NCBI GenBank assembly: GCA_000337115.1
Contig: AOIR01000050.1
Span: forward strand, 46,062-110,061
Source of the DNA: Natrinema thermotolerans DSM 11552
GTDB lineage: Archaea > Halobacteriota > Halobacteria > Halobacteriales > Natrialbaceae
Length of the DNA stretch: 64,000 bases
Direction: 5' to 3'
In this document: positions 36,673-46,323 of the stretch, piece by piece
Position numbering within the stretch: the stretch's first letter is position 1
Layout of the letters: each line of letters begins with the position of its first letter
Translations under genes and position numbers: made by a program
Notes under the pieces: generated by a model
Databases searched by the model: none
Seen by the model: only the letters and a program-made list of their open reading frames with translations
Told to the model about the DNA's origin: nothing

Positions 36673-37518
36673 ATGTTCGACGAACAGGTCGCGAGTGCGA
36701 CAGGGGCACTGGTCCAGATGCAATCGGGACAGAGCGGGGCGGTGACACGGATCCAGAACGACGCGCTGTTGAGTGCGTCGCTATGGGTAAACGTTGCACT
36801 GGCGGGCCTGTCGGTACTGCTTTTCGTGTCCATGTCCCGCAACGTTCGAGCGCATCGGGCACGGCTGATCTTCGCCGCGACGGTTCTGATCCCGTTAGTA
36901 TCGATAGCGAGTTATCTGGGGATGCTATCCGGCCTCACGGTCGGGCTGGTGGAGATGCCGGCCGGCCACGCGCTCGCGGGCGAGGCGGTCCTCAGCCAGT
37001 GGGGGCGGTATCTCACGTGGACGCTGTCGACGCCGCTGATCCTGTTGGCCCTCGGGCTGCTGGCGGGGGTCGACACCGCTGACCTGTTCGTCGTCATCGC
37101 CGCCGACGTCGGGATGTGTGTGACCGGTCTCGCGGCGGCACTGATCACCTCGTCGTACGCGTTCCGATGGGTGTTCTATGCCGTCAGTTGCGCCTTCTTC
37201 GTCGTGGTCCTGTACGCGCTACTCGTGGAGTGGCCGGTGGACGCCGCGGCCGCCGGAAGCGACGAGATATTCGCTACCTTGCGGGCGTTGACCGTGGTGT
37301 TGTGGCTCGGGTACCCGATCGTCTGGGCGCTCGGGGTCGAGGGCTTCGCACTCGTCGAGTCGACTGCGCTCACCTCGTGGGGGTACTCGCTGCTCGACAT
37401 CGGCGCGAAGTACGTCTTCGCGTACCTGCTCTTGCGCTGGGTCGCCAGCAACGAACGCGTGATCGCGGGGGTCACCCACGCCACTGCGGTCGATACCGGA
37501 ACGTCCGCCGACGACTGA
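36673..37518 (+). CDS. hop: Halorhodopsin (light-driven chloride pump)
   Basis: 281 aa, seven membrane helices. Close to Natronomonas-type halorhodopsin: helix C RYLTWTLSTP carries R112, T115 and S119 (the TSA-type anion site instead of the proton-pump Asp), and helix G DIGAKYVFA carries D242 and the retinal lysine K246. Intact helices D-E (MCVTGLAAALITSSY) and F (LWLGYPIVWALGVEG). Imports chloride in light to keep osmotic balance. No carotenoid/retinal genes or bat adjoin it. Confidence 0.97.
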   Translation: MFDEQVASATGALVQMQSGQSGAVTRIQNDALLSASLWVNVALAGLSVLLFVSMSRNVRAHRARLIFAATVLIPLVSIASYLGMLSGLTVGLVEMPAGHALAGEAVLSQWGRYLTWTLSTPLILLALGLLAGVDTADLFVVIAADVGMCVTGLAAALITSSYAFRWVFYAVSCAFFVVVLYALLVEWPVDAAAAGSDEIFATLRALTVVLWLGYPIVWALGVEGFALVESTALTSWGYSLLDIGAKYVFAYLLLRWVASNERVIAGVTHATAVDTGTSADD

Positions 37519-37666
37519 TCACGACCCGACCTCGTTCCGTGTCGTCTTCGGCTCGTCGACCGACCAGCGGACTCGTTTAGGGCTGTGACTCGCCGGCCTG
37601 AACGTCGAAAATACGCCGTAAGGTGCGGAGGCAAGCCCGAAACGGTCGCCTCCGAGACCGAGCCGG

Positions 37667-37816
37667 TTATGCCGCGCGCGGTTCCTTCGCCTTGGGGCGA
37701 AGCTTCTCGTAGCCACACTTGCGACAGCGCTGGGCTCGCTTGGAGTTGCGAGCGTTACAGCGCATGCAGATCATCTTCTCGAGCGTCCGTTTCTCAGCGG
37801 CGTCGAAACTGGCCAT
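37667..37816 (-). CDS. rpl40e: 50S ribosomal protein L40e
   Basis: 49 aa, below usual ORF cut-offs. Starts [20 protein letters not shown] and contains two zinc knuckles, CMRC and CRKC, in a basic chain ([20 protein letters not shown]). Length and composition match archaeal L40e. TTTAA at about 37838 fits box A. A strong marker that the window is main chromosome. Confidence 0.97.
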   Translation of the reverse strand: MASFDAAEKRTLEKMICMRCNARNSKRAQRCRKCGYEKLRPKAKEPRAA

Positions 37817-37932
37817 ACCCCGGATTCGCCCGTGGCCCATTTAACGGCTGTGATTGGGGTCGCCGCGGGAAGGCAGCCGCAAAAAGGTTCCTGAGGCAAC
37901 ATTTAGGGCCGGCCAGCGTGTCCGCTCGAGTA

Positions 37933-38850
37933 ATGACTACGGAATCGATCCGGTGGACGATGGGCCCGCACAACAGCTGGCTCTCGCGGCTCGCCGTGTA
38001 CGCCCCTTATGCGATCGGTGGTGGGCTCGGGCTCGTCGTGCTACTGAGTCTCGCGGTTTTCACGCTAGTCGGCGCGGTCACCGGATCGACGCTGGCGCTC
38101 GTCGTGGTCCTCGGGCTCGTCGGCGGTCCGATGTCCCTGCTGTACTGCTGGCTACTCGTTCAGTACGGGACGAACGGCTCCAAGTGGATCGCTCAGTACG
38201 CAGGAACCGACCGACTCACGAAACGCGGAATCGTCGTCGCGACGGCCGTCGGTGCCGTCCTCATTGCGGGCACGATCGGCACTGTACCCGAGCTAACGCT
38301 TGCGTTGTTCGTCCTCGGGTTCCTGTCGATGGTGTTTCTCGGCCCGCTCACGGCGACGGTCACGCTCGAGCTAGACGAACGACGGCTGCAACTGGGTGGG
38401 GACGACGATTTCGGCGGGCCAACGGTGATCGACCTCGAGAACGTGATCGGTGTCCGGCGGCTCTCGCCGGGGCCGCTCTCACGGTGGCAGTTCGTCGTGA
38501 TCCGACGAGTCCACGGTCCGCCGCGTTTCGTCCCGGTGCCGGATCGACATGCTGCGGCCGTCGACCGCGCCCTCAAGTGGGGGCTCGCGGCGACGCCGAC
38601 GGCGCCACCGAAGACGGCCGGCACGACCCGTCCGATGCGGATCGTCCTGGCGGCCATCGGGATCGGCCTCCTCGCGTTCGCGGTCGGGTTCGCCGCCCTC
38701 GTCGCCCGAAGCGGCGATTCCGCTGGCGGTCGAGCGTTCGTTCCAGTCGTCCTCCTCGTATCGTTCGCCGCCGTCGCGCTCGGTTACGCCGGGTACGAGT
38801 CGTGGCTCGCACGGCGGCCGGCACCGCCGAGCGACGAGAACACCGGGTGA
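37933..38850 (+). CDS. Membrane protein with PH-like central domain (305 aa)
   Basis: Four to five N-terminal helices (residues about 20-135), then a soluble stretch (LELDERRLQLGGDD ... IDLENVIGVRRLSP) resembling a bacterial PH-like domain, then two C-terminal helices. CATTTAGG about 28 bp upstream supports the ATG. Function unknown. Confidence 0.75.
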   Translation: MTTESIRWTMGPHNSWLSRLAVYAPYAIGGGLGLVVLLSLAVFTLVGAVTGSTLALVVVLGLVGGPMSLLYCWLLVQYGTNGSKWIAQYAGTDRLTKRGIVVATAVGAVLIAGTIGTVPELTLALFVLGFLSMVFLGPLTATVTLELDERRLQLGGDDDFGGPTVIDLENVIGVRRLSPGPLSRWQFVVIRRVHGPPRFVPVPDRHAAAVDRALKWGLAATPTAPPKTAGTTRPMRIVLAAIGIGLLAFAVGFAALVARSGDSAGGRAFVPVVLLVSFAAVALGYAGYESWLARRPAPPSDENTG

Positions 38851-38868
38851 GCCGCCTCGCGTCGGGCG

Positions 38869-39402
38869 TCACTCCTCGTCGTCGGCCAGATAGTCCTCCT
38901 GGACCGCGACGACCTCGCTCGAGTCGGTACACTCGCTGTAGCGACGCAGCGGTTCCTCGTTTAACGTCAGGAAGGTCTCGCCCCAGCGGAACGGCTCGAG
39001 CAGTTCCTCGGCGCGGTCGTACTCGTCGAAAATACAGCAGGCCGCGGCCAGCGCCTCGACGGTGGTCAGCCGGAACGGCCGGCCATAGTTGATCGGATTC
39101 GCGGCGACGAGGAAGGGCAGCGCCCGGTGGACGCCGCGCATCTGGAACGACGCCTCCTCGGCGGACTCCCACGAGCAATCGAGGGCGACCAGCGTGTCCA
39201 GCCCTTCCTCGCGGTCGGCCGGCGAGAGCGCCTGTTCGGCGTGGGGGTTGAGAACGACCCCGTAGGGCACCTGCCCCATCGACCGGTAGAGGGTCGCCTC
39301 GTCGAACTGCTCGAGGCGACGCGCGGTACACTTCTCGGGGTCGTCGTCGCCCTCGTAGTAGACGTGACACTCCACGGCCGAACACAGGTCGGCTCGGGAC
39401 AA
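38869..39402 (-). CDS. tsr3: 18S/16S rRNA aminocarboxypropyltransferase Tsr3 (DUF367)
   Basis: 177 aa. Transfers the acp group of SAM to an rRNA hypermodified uridine. Features: [60 protein letters not shown], and [18 protein letters not shown]. It stops 18 bp from the preceding convergent gene. Confidence 0.92.
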   Translation of the reverse strand: MSRADLCSAVECHVYYEGDDDPEKCTARRLEQFDEATLYRSMGQVPYGVVLNPHAEQALSPADREEGLDTLVALDCSWESAEEASFQMRGVHRALPFLVAANPINYGRPFRLTTVEALAAACCIFDEYDRAEELLEPFRWGETFLTLNEEPLRRYSECTDSSEVVAVQEDYLADDEE

Positions 39403-39559
39403 AAGGCTCGCGAACCGCGGTCGAATCGGCCGCTCCGGAAACGAATCCGCGTCGCGTCCCTCGTTGACTCCGGTCGACGGCGCGGTCGGTGCCGCCGATC
39501 CGACTCGCTCGCTCCGTGCGATCGGTGTGCATATGGCAGTCGTAGGCCGAACGAGTGAT

Positions 39560-40462
39560 ATGCTCGAGACGGGGGCAACCGCACCGACGTTCGACGGGCC
39601 CGCAGCGATCGACGACGAGATCCGTCACGTCACGTTCGACGAGGTGACCGCCGACAGCGGCGTCGTCCTGTTGGTCTTTTACCCGGCCGATTTCAGCCCG
39701 AGCTGTACCGAGGAACTCTGTTCGCTCCGCGATCTCGACCTGTTCGGGCTCCAGAACGACGTTTCGATCGTCGGGGTTTCGACCGACTCCGCGTTTAGCC
39801 ATCGGGCGTTCGCGGACCGCTACGACCTTGATTTCCCGCTCGTGTCGGACAGCGACGGCTCGATCGCGACGACCTACGGCGTCCTTTCGAACGACCAGTA
39901 CGGCCACCAGCAGGCGGCCAAACGCGCCGTGTTCGTCCTCGACGGGGAGCGGACGGTCCGCCGTGCCTGGTCGAGCGACGACCCGCAACGACAGCCGCCC
40001 CTGGCGGAGATCCGCGCGACGATCGAAACGATCTCCGACGACGATGCGGCCGTCGAACGCTACCGGATCGCACACACCCACTACCGCGAGGGCGTGACGG
40101 AGTACGAGCGGGGCCGCGAGGCGTTCGCGGCCGAGGACTGGGTGACGGCAGCCGCCGCCTTCGACGCCGCCGTCGAGCCGCTTACCGACGCACTCGAGGC
40201 GTTCGACGCGGCCAGACGGTATGCGGACGACGAAGCGGTGGCCCGGATCGCGGAACGGGCGAACGAACAGGCGACGGATCGGCGCAACGCCGCGAAGTGG
40301 TACGCAAGCGCGGCGGACCACTACGGCCGCGGCGACGAGGCGGCCGGCGACGACTACCGGGCGGACGCCGACCCCGTTCACGCCGCCGTTACCGACCGCG
40401 AGGAGCCGCCCGCGCCCGAGACTCTCCTCGAGACGGTCGACGAGGAATCCGACGACGACTGA
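39560..40462 (+). CDS. BCP-type peroxiredoxin with long helical C-terminal extension
   Basis: 300 aa. Residues 1-150 are a thioredoxin-fold peroxiredoxin with C49 in FSPSCTEEL and C54 five residues later, the BCP pairing. Residues about 165-300 form charged helices ([20 protein letters not shown] ... [12 protein letters not shown]), TPR/MIT-like, absent from ordinary BCP proteins. GCATATGG lies 27 bp before the ATG at 39560, so the upstream ATG (39533) falls within box A and is not used. Confidence 0.85.
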   Translation: MLETGATAPTFDGPAAIDDEIRHVTFDEVTADSGVVLLVFYPADFSPSCTEELCSLRDLDLFGLQNDVSIVGVSTDSAFSHRAFADRYDLDFPLVSDSDGSIATTYGVLSNDQYGHQQAAKRAVFVLDGERTVRRAWSSDDPQRQPPLAEIRATIETISDDDAAVERYRIAHTHYREGVTEYERGREAFAAEDWVTAAAAFDAAVEPLTDALEAFDAARRYADDEAVARIAERANEQATDRRNAAKWYASAADHYGRGDEAAGDDYRADADPVHAAVTDREEPPAPETLLETVDEESDDD

Positions 40463-40505
40463 TCGGAGCGTCCACTCTTTTGTCAGTCGCGACGAAACGT
40501 CGTGT

Positions 40506-40829
40506 ATGAACCCCGCCACCCTCGTCAGGCGCTACTACGATGCCCTCGACGATCACGACTACGAGGCGCTCGAGACGATTCTCGACCCCGAGTTCGTCCA
40601 GCGCCGCCCCGACCGCACCTTCGACGACCGGGCTGCGTTCGTCGCGTTCATGCGTGATGAGCGGCCGAATCCGGACACCGACCACGAACTCGAGGCCGTC
40701 ATCGCCGACGGCGACCGCGTCGCGGTGCAGGGCCGCGTCGTCGACGACGGCGCGACGCTCTTCGAGTTCGCGGACGTCTTCGAACTCGCGGACGATCGGA
40801 TCGTCCGTCTCGAGACGTACTCGCGATAA
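40506..40829 (+). CDS. SnoaL/NTF2-like protein (107 aa)
   Basis: 107 aa with the cone-shaped NTF2 pattern: opening helix VRRYYDALDDHDYEALETIL, DPEFVQRRP, then strands HELEAVIADGDRVAVQGRV and FADVFELADDRIVRLETY. Either a small enzyme or a ligand binder; specificity unknown. Confidence 0.85.
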   Translation: MNPATLVRRYYDALDDHDYEALETILDPEFVQRRPDRTFDDRAAFVAFMRDERPNPDTDHELEAVIADGDRVAVQGRVVDDGATLFEFADVFELADDRIVRLETYSR

Positions 40830-40923
40830 CGCGATCCCACCGGCCGGCCAGCGACTCGAACTGCTGGCTCTACTCAGCCGTCGAGAACGATCATTTAACT
40901 GAGACGCCGCCCAAGCGAAGCGT

Positions 40924-42453
40924 ATGTCCCTGTCAGATTACGTCGCCGCCGTCGTGGCCGTCCTCCGTCGCCGGCCGGGCGATTTCCTCCCGGCCTATCT
41001 CATCGGTGCGTCGATCCCCGCGATCGTCCGCACCGTCCCGTTTCTGGCCGTCGCCATCGCGTACCTCTTTCTCGCGACGACCGGCCGCCTCGAGACGATT
41101 CGGACCCACCTGACCGACCTCGAACAGCCGCCAACCGATCCCAACGCCGATCCCGAACAGTTCGAATCGTGGGCGGCCGGCCTCGAGCCGGTCGTCGATC
41201 AGCTGGTGACGCCGCCGCTGCTCGCGCTCGCTGCGGTGACGGTCCTCGTGAGTATCGCGCTGTTCGCGTTCGCCTCGGCCGCCGTCGCCGCGGGCCAACT
41301 CGGGGCCTGTTACGGGCGGCTTCGGGACGAGCGCGGACTCGTCGCCGCGCTCTCCGGCGCTCGTCGGTACTGGCCGCGCTTTCTCGGCCTGTTCGTCCTC
41401 GAGCTACTGTGCTGGGCGGCTATTCTCGTCGCCGTGGGGACCGTGACCGCAGTGGTCGCCGGCAGCGTCTCGCTGTTGGGCGGGTTGGGCCTGCTGGCCG
41501 TCCCAGTCGTGTTGCTGGCCGTCGGCGTCGCGATCGTCGCGCTCCTCGCGATTCGCGCCGTGTTCGCGTTCGCCCCGGTCGCGGTCGTCGTCGACGACGC
41601 GGGCGTCATCGGCTCACTACGGCACGTGGCCGGCTTCATCCGCAGACAGCCGGTCGAGGCTGGCTTCTACTACGTCATGGCCGTCGGGGCGTTCCTCGCG
41701 CTCTCGACGGTCTCCGGACTGCTCTCGCTCGTCGATATCGTCGCGCTGGGCTCGCTGGTCACGTCGTTCGTTCTCTTCCCGGCGCTGGACCTGCTGAAAA
41801 CGGCCGTCTACTGTGGCTATCGCGACCGGCTCGAGCCGCCAGCGTCGCCGCCCCGCTCGCTTCGGGGCCAGTTCAGGGCCGGCCTGGGACGTGGCTGGTC
41901 GGCACTGACCGCGTTCGTCCGCTCGCATCCGGGCACCCACGTCCTGGTCGTCGTCCTCGCCGGGCTGAGTTTCTGGGCCGGCTGGCTCGTCGCCGATCCC
42001 TACGCCGGCACTATCGAGGCCTCGATCGCCGCCCGCCTCGAGGGACATTTCCCGCCGGCGGCGGCCGTCGAACTGTTCGGTAACAACTGGCTGGTCGCGC
42101 TCTCGACGGCCTACGGCGGGCTCGCGCTGGCCGTCCCGGCAGTCGTCTCGCTGCTTTTCAACGGCGTCTTCCTCGGTGCGATCGCACGCCTCGAGACGGA
42201 TCCTACACAACTGGCGGCGTTCGTGGCTCCCCACGGCATCTTCGAGATTCCGGCGATCCTCGTGTCGGCGGCGCTGGGGATCGCCGTGGGGATGGCCGGG
42301 TGGCGGACCCTCCGGGGACGGGCCGGTCGGGTCGAACTGGCGGACACTCTCGAGCGGGCGTTCTGGGTCCTCGTCGGGATCGGTATGGTACTCGCCGTCG
42401 CCGCGCTCATCGAGGGGTTCGTCAGTCCGTACTACTACCGCCTGTTCCTCTAA
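40924..42453 (+). CDS. SpoIIM/DUF95-type polytopic membrane protein
   Basis: 509 aa, about ten helices. The C-terminal third carries the DUF95/SpoIIM signature (FNGVFLGAIARL then APHGIFEIPAILVSAALGIAVG). The N-terminal part resembles DUF7544-like membrane domains. CATTTAAC about 30 bp upstream. Function in archaea unknown. Confidence 0.82.
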   Translation: MSLSDYVAAVVAVLRRRPGDFLPAYLIGASIPAIVRTVPFLAVAIAYLFLATTGRLETIRTHLTDLEQPPTDPNADPEQFESWAAGLEPVVDQLVTPPLLALAAVTVLVSIALFAFASAAVAAGQLGACYGRLRDERGLVAALSGARRYWPRFLGLFVLELLCWAAILVAVGTVTAVVAGSVSLLGGLGLLAVPVVLLAVGVAIVALLAIRAVFAFAPVAVVVDDAGVIGSLRHVAGFIRRQPVEAGFYYVMAVGAFLALSTVSGLLSLVDIVALGSLVTSFVLFPALDLLKTAVYCGYRDRLEPPASPPRSLRGQFRAGLGRGWSALTAFVRSHPGTHVLVVVLAGLSFWAGWLVADPYAGTIEASIAARLEGHFPPAAAVELFGNNWLVALSTAYGGLALAVPAVVSLLFNGVFLGAIARLETDPTQLAAFVAPHGIFEIPAILVSAALGIAVGMAGWRTLRGRAGRVELADTLERAFWVLVGIGMVLAVAALIEGFVSPYYYRLFL

Positions 42454-42554
42454 CCGATCGGGCGGTCGAGCAACGCCGGCCGAACCATCGACCGCGGCGA
42501 CCCGTGGGACTCGAGGCGGGACATCTCGGACGCAGGACTCCGTAACGGTGATCG

Positions 42555-43928
42555 TTACTGATAGGCCTCGAACTCCTCGCCGAACAGGAGGAAATAGCCC
42601 GTCCCGAGCAGTCCGATGGCGGTCGCGACGGTAAAGGCGACGACCGGGTCGCCGGCGAACAGTTCGGCACCGGTCAACGGGTTGGGAACGCCGTCCCAGA
42701 GCAGCCCACCCAGCGCGGCGCTGGGAATCACGATCAGATTTCGCAGCAGGTAGTACGCGCCCGTAACCCGACCGCCGGCACCTCGTTCGGCGGGGCCGAC
42801 GATCAGCGCCTTGTGCGCCGGCAGCCCGGCGAACCGGAGCCCGGAGAAGGCAAAGAGAACCGCGAGGACGGCCGCGTCCGGCGGCGCGTTGATCAGCAGA
42901 ATCGGGAAGATCGCATAAACCGCAAAGCCGATCGCGACGACCGGCTTGAGCCCGACGCGCTCGGCCGCCCGCGCGACCGGAATCATCGTCACCAGGGCCA
43001 CGAGCATCTCGATCCCCAGCAACACCCCGAAATACGACTGCGGCGAGAGTTCGACCGCGCCGATCACCGGCAGCGACAGCGAGATCCCGACCTCGAGAAA
43101 GCGCGTGACGACGATCACGAAGAAGATGTAGACCATCCCGTTCGCGAACCGGACGAGCGTGTCGGCGACCAGCAGTGGACGCAGTTCCGCCGGCAGCGCC
43201 CGGAGGTCGGCGAGCAGTTGCGAGACGCCCTCGAACTCCGAGCCGATGTCGTCGCCTGCGGGATCGTAGAGCCGGTGCTGAACCAGCGTTCCCAGCGCGC
43301 CGAAGGCGACCGCGACGACCAGGATCAACTGGAAGGCGGTGACGATCCCGCCGTCGCTCGAGCCAAAGGGGTAAAAGAGCGCGGCAGCAAGCAGCGGGCC
43401 GACGAGGAAGGCAGTCCGGCGGAACGTCTCGGTGCTGGCGAAGCCGGCCGCCAGCCGCGACGGGGGAACGGCTTGCTTGACGATGGCGAAGGTCGCCCCG
43501 AGCCCGAAGGACTTCCAGGCCTGTGCGAGTACGAGCCCGAGAAAGACCGCGACGATCGCAAGCGAGGTCGGCCCGACCGAGACGCCTGCCAGCGCCGGCG
43601 CGACGAGCCAGACGCCGAAGCCGACCGTCGAACACAGCCCGAACGCGGTCAGTGCGTACCGCGAGCCGATCCGATCCGAGATCGCACCACCGGGATAGGG
43701 ATACACCGCGCTGATTACGTTTCCGAACGAGCCGAACAGGCCGACGACCAGCCCCGTGGCCCCCAGCGCGTAGAGGTACTCGCCCATGTATCGACTCGTC
43801 ATCTGAAACCCCAGACTGAAGGCGAACATCGCCGCCGAGAGGACGAGGACGTCCCGCTCGAGCGAGACGAACTGCCGGAACGGATCGAGCGCGTCGGCCT
43901 CCTCGGACGACTCCCGCTCGAGGCTCAT
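42555..43928 (-). CDS. MFS transporter
   Basis: 457 aa, twelve hydrophobic segments in two halves with an intracellular loop about residue 215 (DDIGSEFEGVSQLLADL). Typical MFS charges in GGAISDRIGSRYALT between helices 2 and 3. Substrate unknown. The ATG at 43928 (MSLERES) is chosen over 43961 because it gives the usual acidic cytosolic start. Confidence 0.88.
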   Translation of the reverse strand: MSLERESSEEADALDPFRQFVSLERDVLVLSAAMFAFSLGFQMTSRYMGEYLYALGATGLVVGLFGSFGNVISAVYPYPGGAISDRIGSRYALTAFGLCSTVGFGVWLVAPALAGVSVGPTSLAIVAVFLGLVLAQAWKSFGLGATFAIVKQAVPPSRLAAGFASTETFRRTAFLVGPLLAAALFYPFGSSDGGIVTAFQLILVVAVAFGALGTLVQHRLYDPAGDDIGSEFEGVSQLLADLRALPAELRPLLVADTLVRFANGMVYIFFVIVVTRFLEVGISLSLPVIGAVELSPQSYFGVLLGIEMLVALVTMIPVARAAERVGLKPVVAIGFAVYAIFPILLINAPPDAAVLAVLFAFSGLRFAGLPAHKALIVGPAERGAGGRVTGAYYLLRNLIVIPSAALGGLLWDGVPNPLTGAELFAGDPVVAFTVATAIGLLGTGYFLLFGEEFEAYQ

Positions 43929-44069
43929 ACCGCTTAGTGGTCGGGCCACCGGCTTGAACATTGGTCCGCGACGGTCCGTTCCCGATCCGGCAGCCGGCTC
44001 GGTCCGATTTGGCTGACAGTATCGACTGAAGGGAAGGGCTCATTAGCCAGCAGTGTGAGGTAGTGGATA

Positions 44070-44759
44070 ATGGCTTCGTGGAAGCGGGATTTCGCGAGCG
44101 GGCTGATCGTTCTCGGCCCGATCTTGGTCACGCTCTATGCGATCTACTGGCTCTACGGACTCGTCGCCGGGCTGACGCCCGGACTCATTCTCGATCAGTC
44201 CGCGCTCGAGGCCTTTATCGCCGGCACCAGTCAACAGGCGATACAGACCCGCGAGCAGATCGCGCAGTTCCTCCGCGTGATCGTCGCGCTGACGGTCTTT
44301 ATCATCCTGACGTTCTCGGTCGGCTATCTAATGCGGACGACGATCGGCGGCCTCGTCGAGCGGCTCGTCGACAACATCGCCAACCGCGTGCCGGTGATGC
44401 GGGTAGTCTACAACGCCTCGAAGATGGCCGCCGAGACGGCCTTCGGCGAACAGGAATCCCTGCAGAAGCCGGTCAAGATCGAGACCTGGGAGGGGCTCCG
44501 GATGACCGCGTTCAAGACCGGTAAAGTGACCGACGACGGGCGCGAGGTACTGTTCTTACCGACGTCGCCCAACATCACGACCGGCTACGTCGTCGAGGTC
44601 GAGTCCGACGAGATCACCGAACTCGACGAGGACGTCGAGGATGCCCTGACCCGCGTTCTCAGCGCCGGGTTCGGTGACGCGAACCGGCGGGGGATGGACG
44701 CCGGCGTCTCGATCGACGTCATCGACGAGGCCGGGCGGACCGGGTCCGATGACGACTAA
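44070..44759 (+). CDS. DUF502 membrane protein
   Basis: 229 aa. Two N-terminal helices, the family core RVPVMRVVYNASKMAAET and the soluble FLPTSPNITTGYVVEV. DUF502 proteins are common in archaea and bacteria without proven function. CATTAGCC about 28 bp upstream is box A. Confidence 0.92.
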   Translation: MASWKRDFASGLIVLGPILVTLYAIYWLYGLVAGLTPGLILDQSALEAFIAGTSQQAIQTREQIAQFLRVIVALTVFIILTFSVGYLMRTTIGGLVERLVDNIANRVPVMRVVYNASKMAAETAFGEQESLQKPVKIETWEGLRMTAFKTGKVTDDGREVLFLPTSPNITTGYVVEVESDEITELDEDVEDALTRVLSAGFGDANRRGMDAGVSIDVIDEAGRTGSDDD

Positions 44760-45063
44760 CGAAATTTCACCCTGCGGTCTATCGCGGCCGCGGCACCGCC
44801 GCGGCCGCGATGTCCCTCGGTAAAATTTCGATCAAAAGCACTCCTCCCTCCGTTCCGTGACGCTTCGCGTCACTCCACATCGGTCGTCGGCCCGCTCCCT
44901 CCCTTCGGTCGCTCGCGGTGAATTCGGGTGAGTGCCTGCCCTTCCCCGGGTCACGCGCCTCTCGTGGTACTCGAGGCGCGCTCCCGGCCACGAAATCAGT
45001 TTCTCGAAGTAAAACGCCCCCTCCAAAACAGATGCGAACCGATCTAAACCGACTCGAGAGCCG
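44760..45063. terminator. 304-bp convergent intergenic region with strong hairpins
   Basis: No gene. Hairpins: 44781-44811 (13-14 bp GC stem around NotI/SacII-like palindromes, 3-5 base loop) nested in CGAAATTT (44760-44767) and AAATTTCG (44823-44830); 44857-44873 (GTGACGC/GCGTCAC); 44954-44980 (CGCGCCTC/GAGGCGCG). Placed between convergent DUF502 and ilvE, they most simply serve as bidirectional terminators. Confidence 0.6.
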
Positions 45064-46002
45064 CTATTCGATGTCGACGAACTCGAACCACTCGTCGTAC
45101 TCCTCGGGGGCCTGCTCGACGATGTCGAAGAACTGCTGTTGGATCTCCTCGGTGACGGGGCCGCGGGAGCCGTCCCCGACGACGACGTTGTCGACTTTCC
45201 GGATCGGCGTCACTTCGGCGGCCGAGCCGGTGAAGAACAGTTCGTCGGCGGTGTTGAGTTCGCCCCGCGAGATCGAGACGTCGTCGTGGACAGTGTAGCC
45301 CAGTTCCTCCGCGATCCGAATGACCGCATCGCGGGTGATCCCGTCGAGGATCGACTCCGAGAGGCCGGGCGTGTAGATCTCGTCGTCGCGCACGAGGAAG
45401 ACGTTCTCGCCGGGGCCTTCGGCGACGTTACCCTCCTTGTTGAGGACGATCGCTTCCGCGTAGCCGTTCCGGCGGGCCTCCTCGCCCGCGAGCATACTGT
45501 TGACGTACAGGCCCGTGGTCTTGGCGTTGGTCGGGATCTGGCTCGAGGCGTGTTTCCGCCACGAGGAGATCATCACGTCGATGCCGTTCTCGAGGGCGTC
45601 CTCGCCGAGGTAGGCACCCCATGGCCAGGCGGCAATGGCGGTGCGGGTCGGACAGTCCTTCGGACTGACACCCAGCGAGTTGTAGCCGTAGAAGGCGACC
45701 GGGCGGATGTAACACGACCGCAGTTCCTGGCGCTGGATGAGTTCCTTCGTCGCCGCGGTGAGTTCTTCCTTCGAGTGTTCGATGTCCATCTCGTAGGGCT
45801 TGGCGGACTGGAAGAGCCGATCGAGGTGTTCCTCCCAGCGAAAGAGCGCGGGGCCGTTTGCGGTGTCGTAACAGCGCGCGCCCTCGAAGACGCCGCTGCC
45901 GTAGTGGAGTCCGTGCGTGAGAACGTGGACCTGCGCGTCGTCCCAGTCGACGAACTCGCCGTCCATCCAGATCGTGTCGACGTCCATCTCGTCGAATCCC
46001 AT
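45064..46002 (-). CDS. ilvE: Branched-chain amino acid aminotransferase
   Basis: 312 aa, PLP fold type IV. Final step of Val/Leu/Ile synthesis. Features: LHYGSGVFEGARCY, CYIRPVAFYGY, PLP lysine in PTNAKTTGLYVNSMLA, the glutamate in ILDGITRD, and GSAAEVTPI near the C-terminus. Full length. Confidence 0.95.
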   Translation of the reverse strand: MGFDEMDVDTIWMDGEFVDWDDAQVHVLTHGLHYGSGVFEGARCYDTANGPALFRWEEHLDRLFQSAKPYEMDIEHSKEELTAATKELIQRQELRSCYIRPVAFYGYNSLGVSPKDCPTRTAIAAWPWGAYLGEDALENGIDVMISSWRKHASSQIPTNAKTTGLYVNSMLAGEEARRNGYAEAIVLNKEGNVAEGPGENVFLVRDDEIYTPGLSESILDGITRDAVIRIAEELGYTVHDDVSISRGELNTADELFFTGSAAEVTPIRKVDNVVVGDGSRGPVTEEIQQQFFDIVEQAPEEYDEWFEFVDIE

Positions 46003-46323
46003 GATCAGAAGTGTTGAAAGCCACCGTACTAAGTGTTCGCGGTTTTCGGAGGCGATCGTCAGAAATCAAGGAAACGCCCCGCCGAACGGCGCTCAGGCGA
46101 GTATCGGCGGTCACACCTCCCTGCCGGCGACCGTGTCGACGATACCGTGATTCGGACGCGTCCTCGAGTACGCCGTCAACCAGCCGGATACCACGATCGA
46201 ACGGGCGATCCAGGACCGTCGGCGAGACCGCCGAGAAGCGAACCGGAACCCCCGAGTCGAGGGGGCCACGATCCGCGAAAAATACGGTCGGTGACCGTTC
46301 GTAGCCCGGCGATCGTCCGGGCC
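46003..46323. other. 321-bp intergenic region with a startless ORF remnant
   Basis: Contains 46151-46294 (+), an open frame without ATG or GTG that begins right after a TGA and encodes an acidic/basic helix-like stretch (NQPDTTIERAIQDRRRDRR ... IREKYGR). It may be a decayed gene end. The rest shows only GC-rich DNA and the ilvE promoter side. Confidence 0.35.

Noticed and set aside
39533..39559. Earlier ATG for the peroxiredoxin
   Set aside because: It overlaps the GCATATGG box A expected 27 bp before the ATG at 39560.
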